NCBI GenBank assembly: GCA_013397865.1
Contig: VZTI01003778.1
Location: forward strand, 1,462,573-1,526,572
DNA from: Struthidea cinerea
Taxonomy: Eukaryota > Chordata > Aves > Passeriformes > Corcoracidae
DNA length: 64,000 nucleotides
Reading direction: 5' to 3'
Shown here piece by piece: positions 62,901 to 64,000 of the stretch. Under the pieces are notes generated by a model. It had not been told where the DNA came from. It saw nothing but the letters and a program-made list of their open reading frames with translations, and did no database searches. The position numbers and the translations under genes were made by a program. Every line of letters starts with the position of its first letter. Position 1 is the first letter of the stretch.

Positions 62901-63956
62901 TTCAGTCAAATCAAACTATCATTTAATTGAATCCTGATGCTAAAACTTGGATTCTACATGAAAAGTTTGAAACTAAAGCACATAGAATAATTTATGCTGA
63001 GCTATTCAGCCCAATACGTCTAGAAAAAAAAGAAGTAAGACAAACTCAAAATAACATTAGTCTACTTTCTGTGATGACACAGAACTAATAACAAAAGGAA
63101 ACTAAACTTTGTCCTGGCCAAGAAACTAAGTCATTAACTACCATTACTTCCTAACAGATGCTTAATTTAAAAACACACTTGTGAAATGACAGAAAATACT
63201 CAGCAGGAACACAACATCCATTGGTATGTTACTTGGGACACACCCCCTCAAAAAAAAAGACAACTTTTCACAGGCAACTAGCAACTTTAGGAATCCTCTT
63301 TGAACCTGTACAAAAGCACTTGCCTTTCAGGAGGAGTAGAACAATTTCTGAACAAAGAAAACTATCTCTAAAGCAGTGTCCAATCAAATATTTAAGCACT
63401 ACGGAGATGGAGCAAGGGGCCGCTTCACTGTCGTATTTTTAATTTGATACCAAAAGAGAATTTCAATTCAGAAAAGGAAACAGGAGTTCTTCCTCTGGTT
63501 TTGAATTGCAATTTACAGAAACCTCAGAATCTGGCCTTTTTGGGGGCCTTAAATTAATATTTTGTTCCTTTTTGAATCTCATCATTCTTATTCTCTTCCA
63601 CTACTGAGTCACTAGTTAGCACCAGCTGCATAACGAAAGTAAAAAGTCCCTCCGTGTCATTCAACTAACCAGCTGTGAACTTTTTCAGACAGACAAGGGC
63701 ATGCTGAAAGTATATGGCAGCCTTCAGCTGGGGAGCTGAAAGTATCCTGGTTCTGCTGAACAGTTGACAGCTTCTATTCGCACGTGAACCAAAGCATCTC
63801 AGTCTTAAAATAGCCTCGGTACACCAGAAACCATTTAAGATTTCAAACAACAACGGTAGAGAAGTCAGTATGCTGCTAGGGGGTAAGCATTAACAGAAAC
63901 ACAAAATCCCATTTATTCTTCCTAATAGTAATCCTATAGACAAGGACAAAAGGTAA
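59938..63956. other. Unique A/T-rich non-coding DNA, right end
   Basis: No gene or recognisable transposon was found. Open frames of up to 108 codons (61987-62313) run across A/T-rich sequence including a T run near 62.2 kb and match nothing known. A short TG/TA run lies near 61.66 kb. Confidence 0.65.
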
Positions 63957-63995
63957 GGGGGTGTGGGGGAGGAGGGGTGAAGAAGGGGGGGGGGG
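63957..63995 (+). other. Canonical G-quadruplex motif at window edge
   Basis: G runs of 5, 5, 4 and 11 (63957-63961, 63965-63969, 63974-63977, 63985-63995) are separated by loops of 3, 4 and 7 bases, fitting the usual four-run rule. The tract follows a consensus-like donor AAAAG|GTAAGG at 63948-63958 and continues to near the window edge. Confidence 0.7.
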
Positions 63996-64000
63996 TAAAA

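Noticed and set aside
1..64000. CRISPR arrays, tRNA or rRNA genes, bacterial operons, phage or plasmid modules
   Set aside because: No direct-repeat and spacer pattern, no cloverleaf A-box/B-box gene and no prokaryotic gene organisation was seen; the sequence is vertebrate-type.

Overview
This window looks like gene-poor, A/T-rich nuclear DNA from a bird, or less likely another sauropsid. The best evidence is four CR1 non-LTR retrotransposon remnants. They show CR1 hallmarks: a reverse-transcriptase tail, a conserved 3' untranslated region, and in one copy a duplicated TTCTATGA terminus. There are no bacterial-type operons, rRNA or tRNA genes, CRISPR arrays or phage genes. No protein-coding gene could be recognised. 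The longest open frames outside CR1 and the (CAAA)n repeat run to about 160 codons and resemble no family I know. That is roughly what chance allows in 64 kb of this composition read in six frames.

Layout. 1-12086: unique A/T-rich DNA with a (CA)9 microsatellite, a T21 run, a small CpG cluster near 3.5 kb and another near 4.6 kb. 12087-12690: minus-strand CR1 with the end of its reverse-transcriptase gene. 12691-21665: unique DNA. 21666-22358: plus-strand CR1 with a complete 3' end. 22359-33845: unique DNA holding a MIR-like SINE relic near 23.4 kb and a CR1 tail scrap near 25.3 kb. 33830-33992: poly(A) followed by a perfect (CAAA)24 microsatellite. 33993-41989: unique DNA with probable old repeat relics and the densest group of splice-bounded candidate exons. 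41990-43150: the longest CR1, containing a broken catalytic region and an odd 12-bp hairpin insertion. 43151-64000: mostly unique DNA with a 43-N assembly gap at 51112-51154 and two G-rich quadruplex-type tracts, one at the right edge.

The main thing left unexplained is a set of short frames bounded by good splice-site sequences. The most notable are 40340-40393 on the plus strand, and 36531-36613, 40993-41133, 28052-28241 and 57273-57414 on the minus strand. None matches a protein I know. They are recorded as low-confidence candidates. If some are real, the window lies in the long introns of one or more genes; if not, it is a gene desert. Nothing here supports a new defence, mobile or metabolic system.
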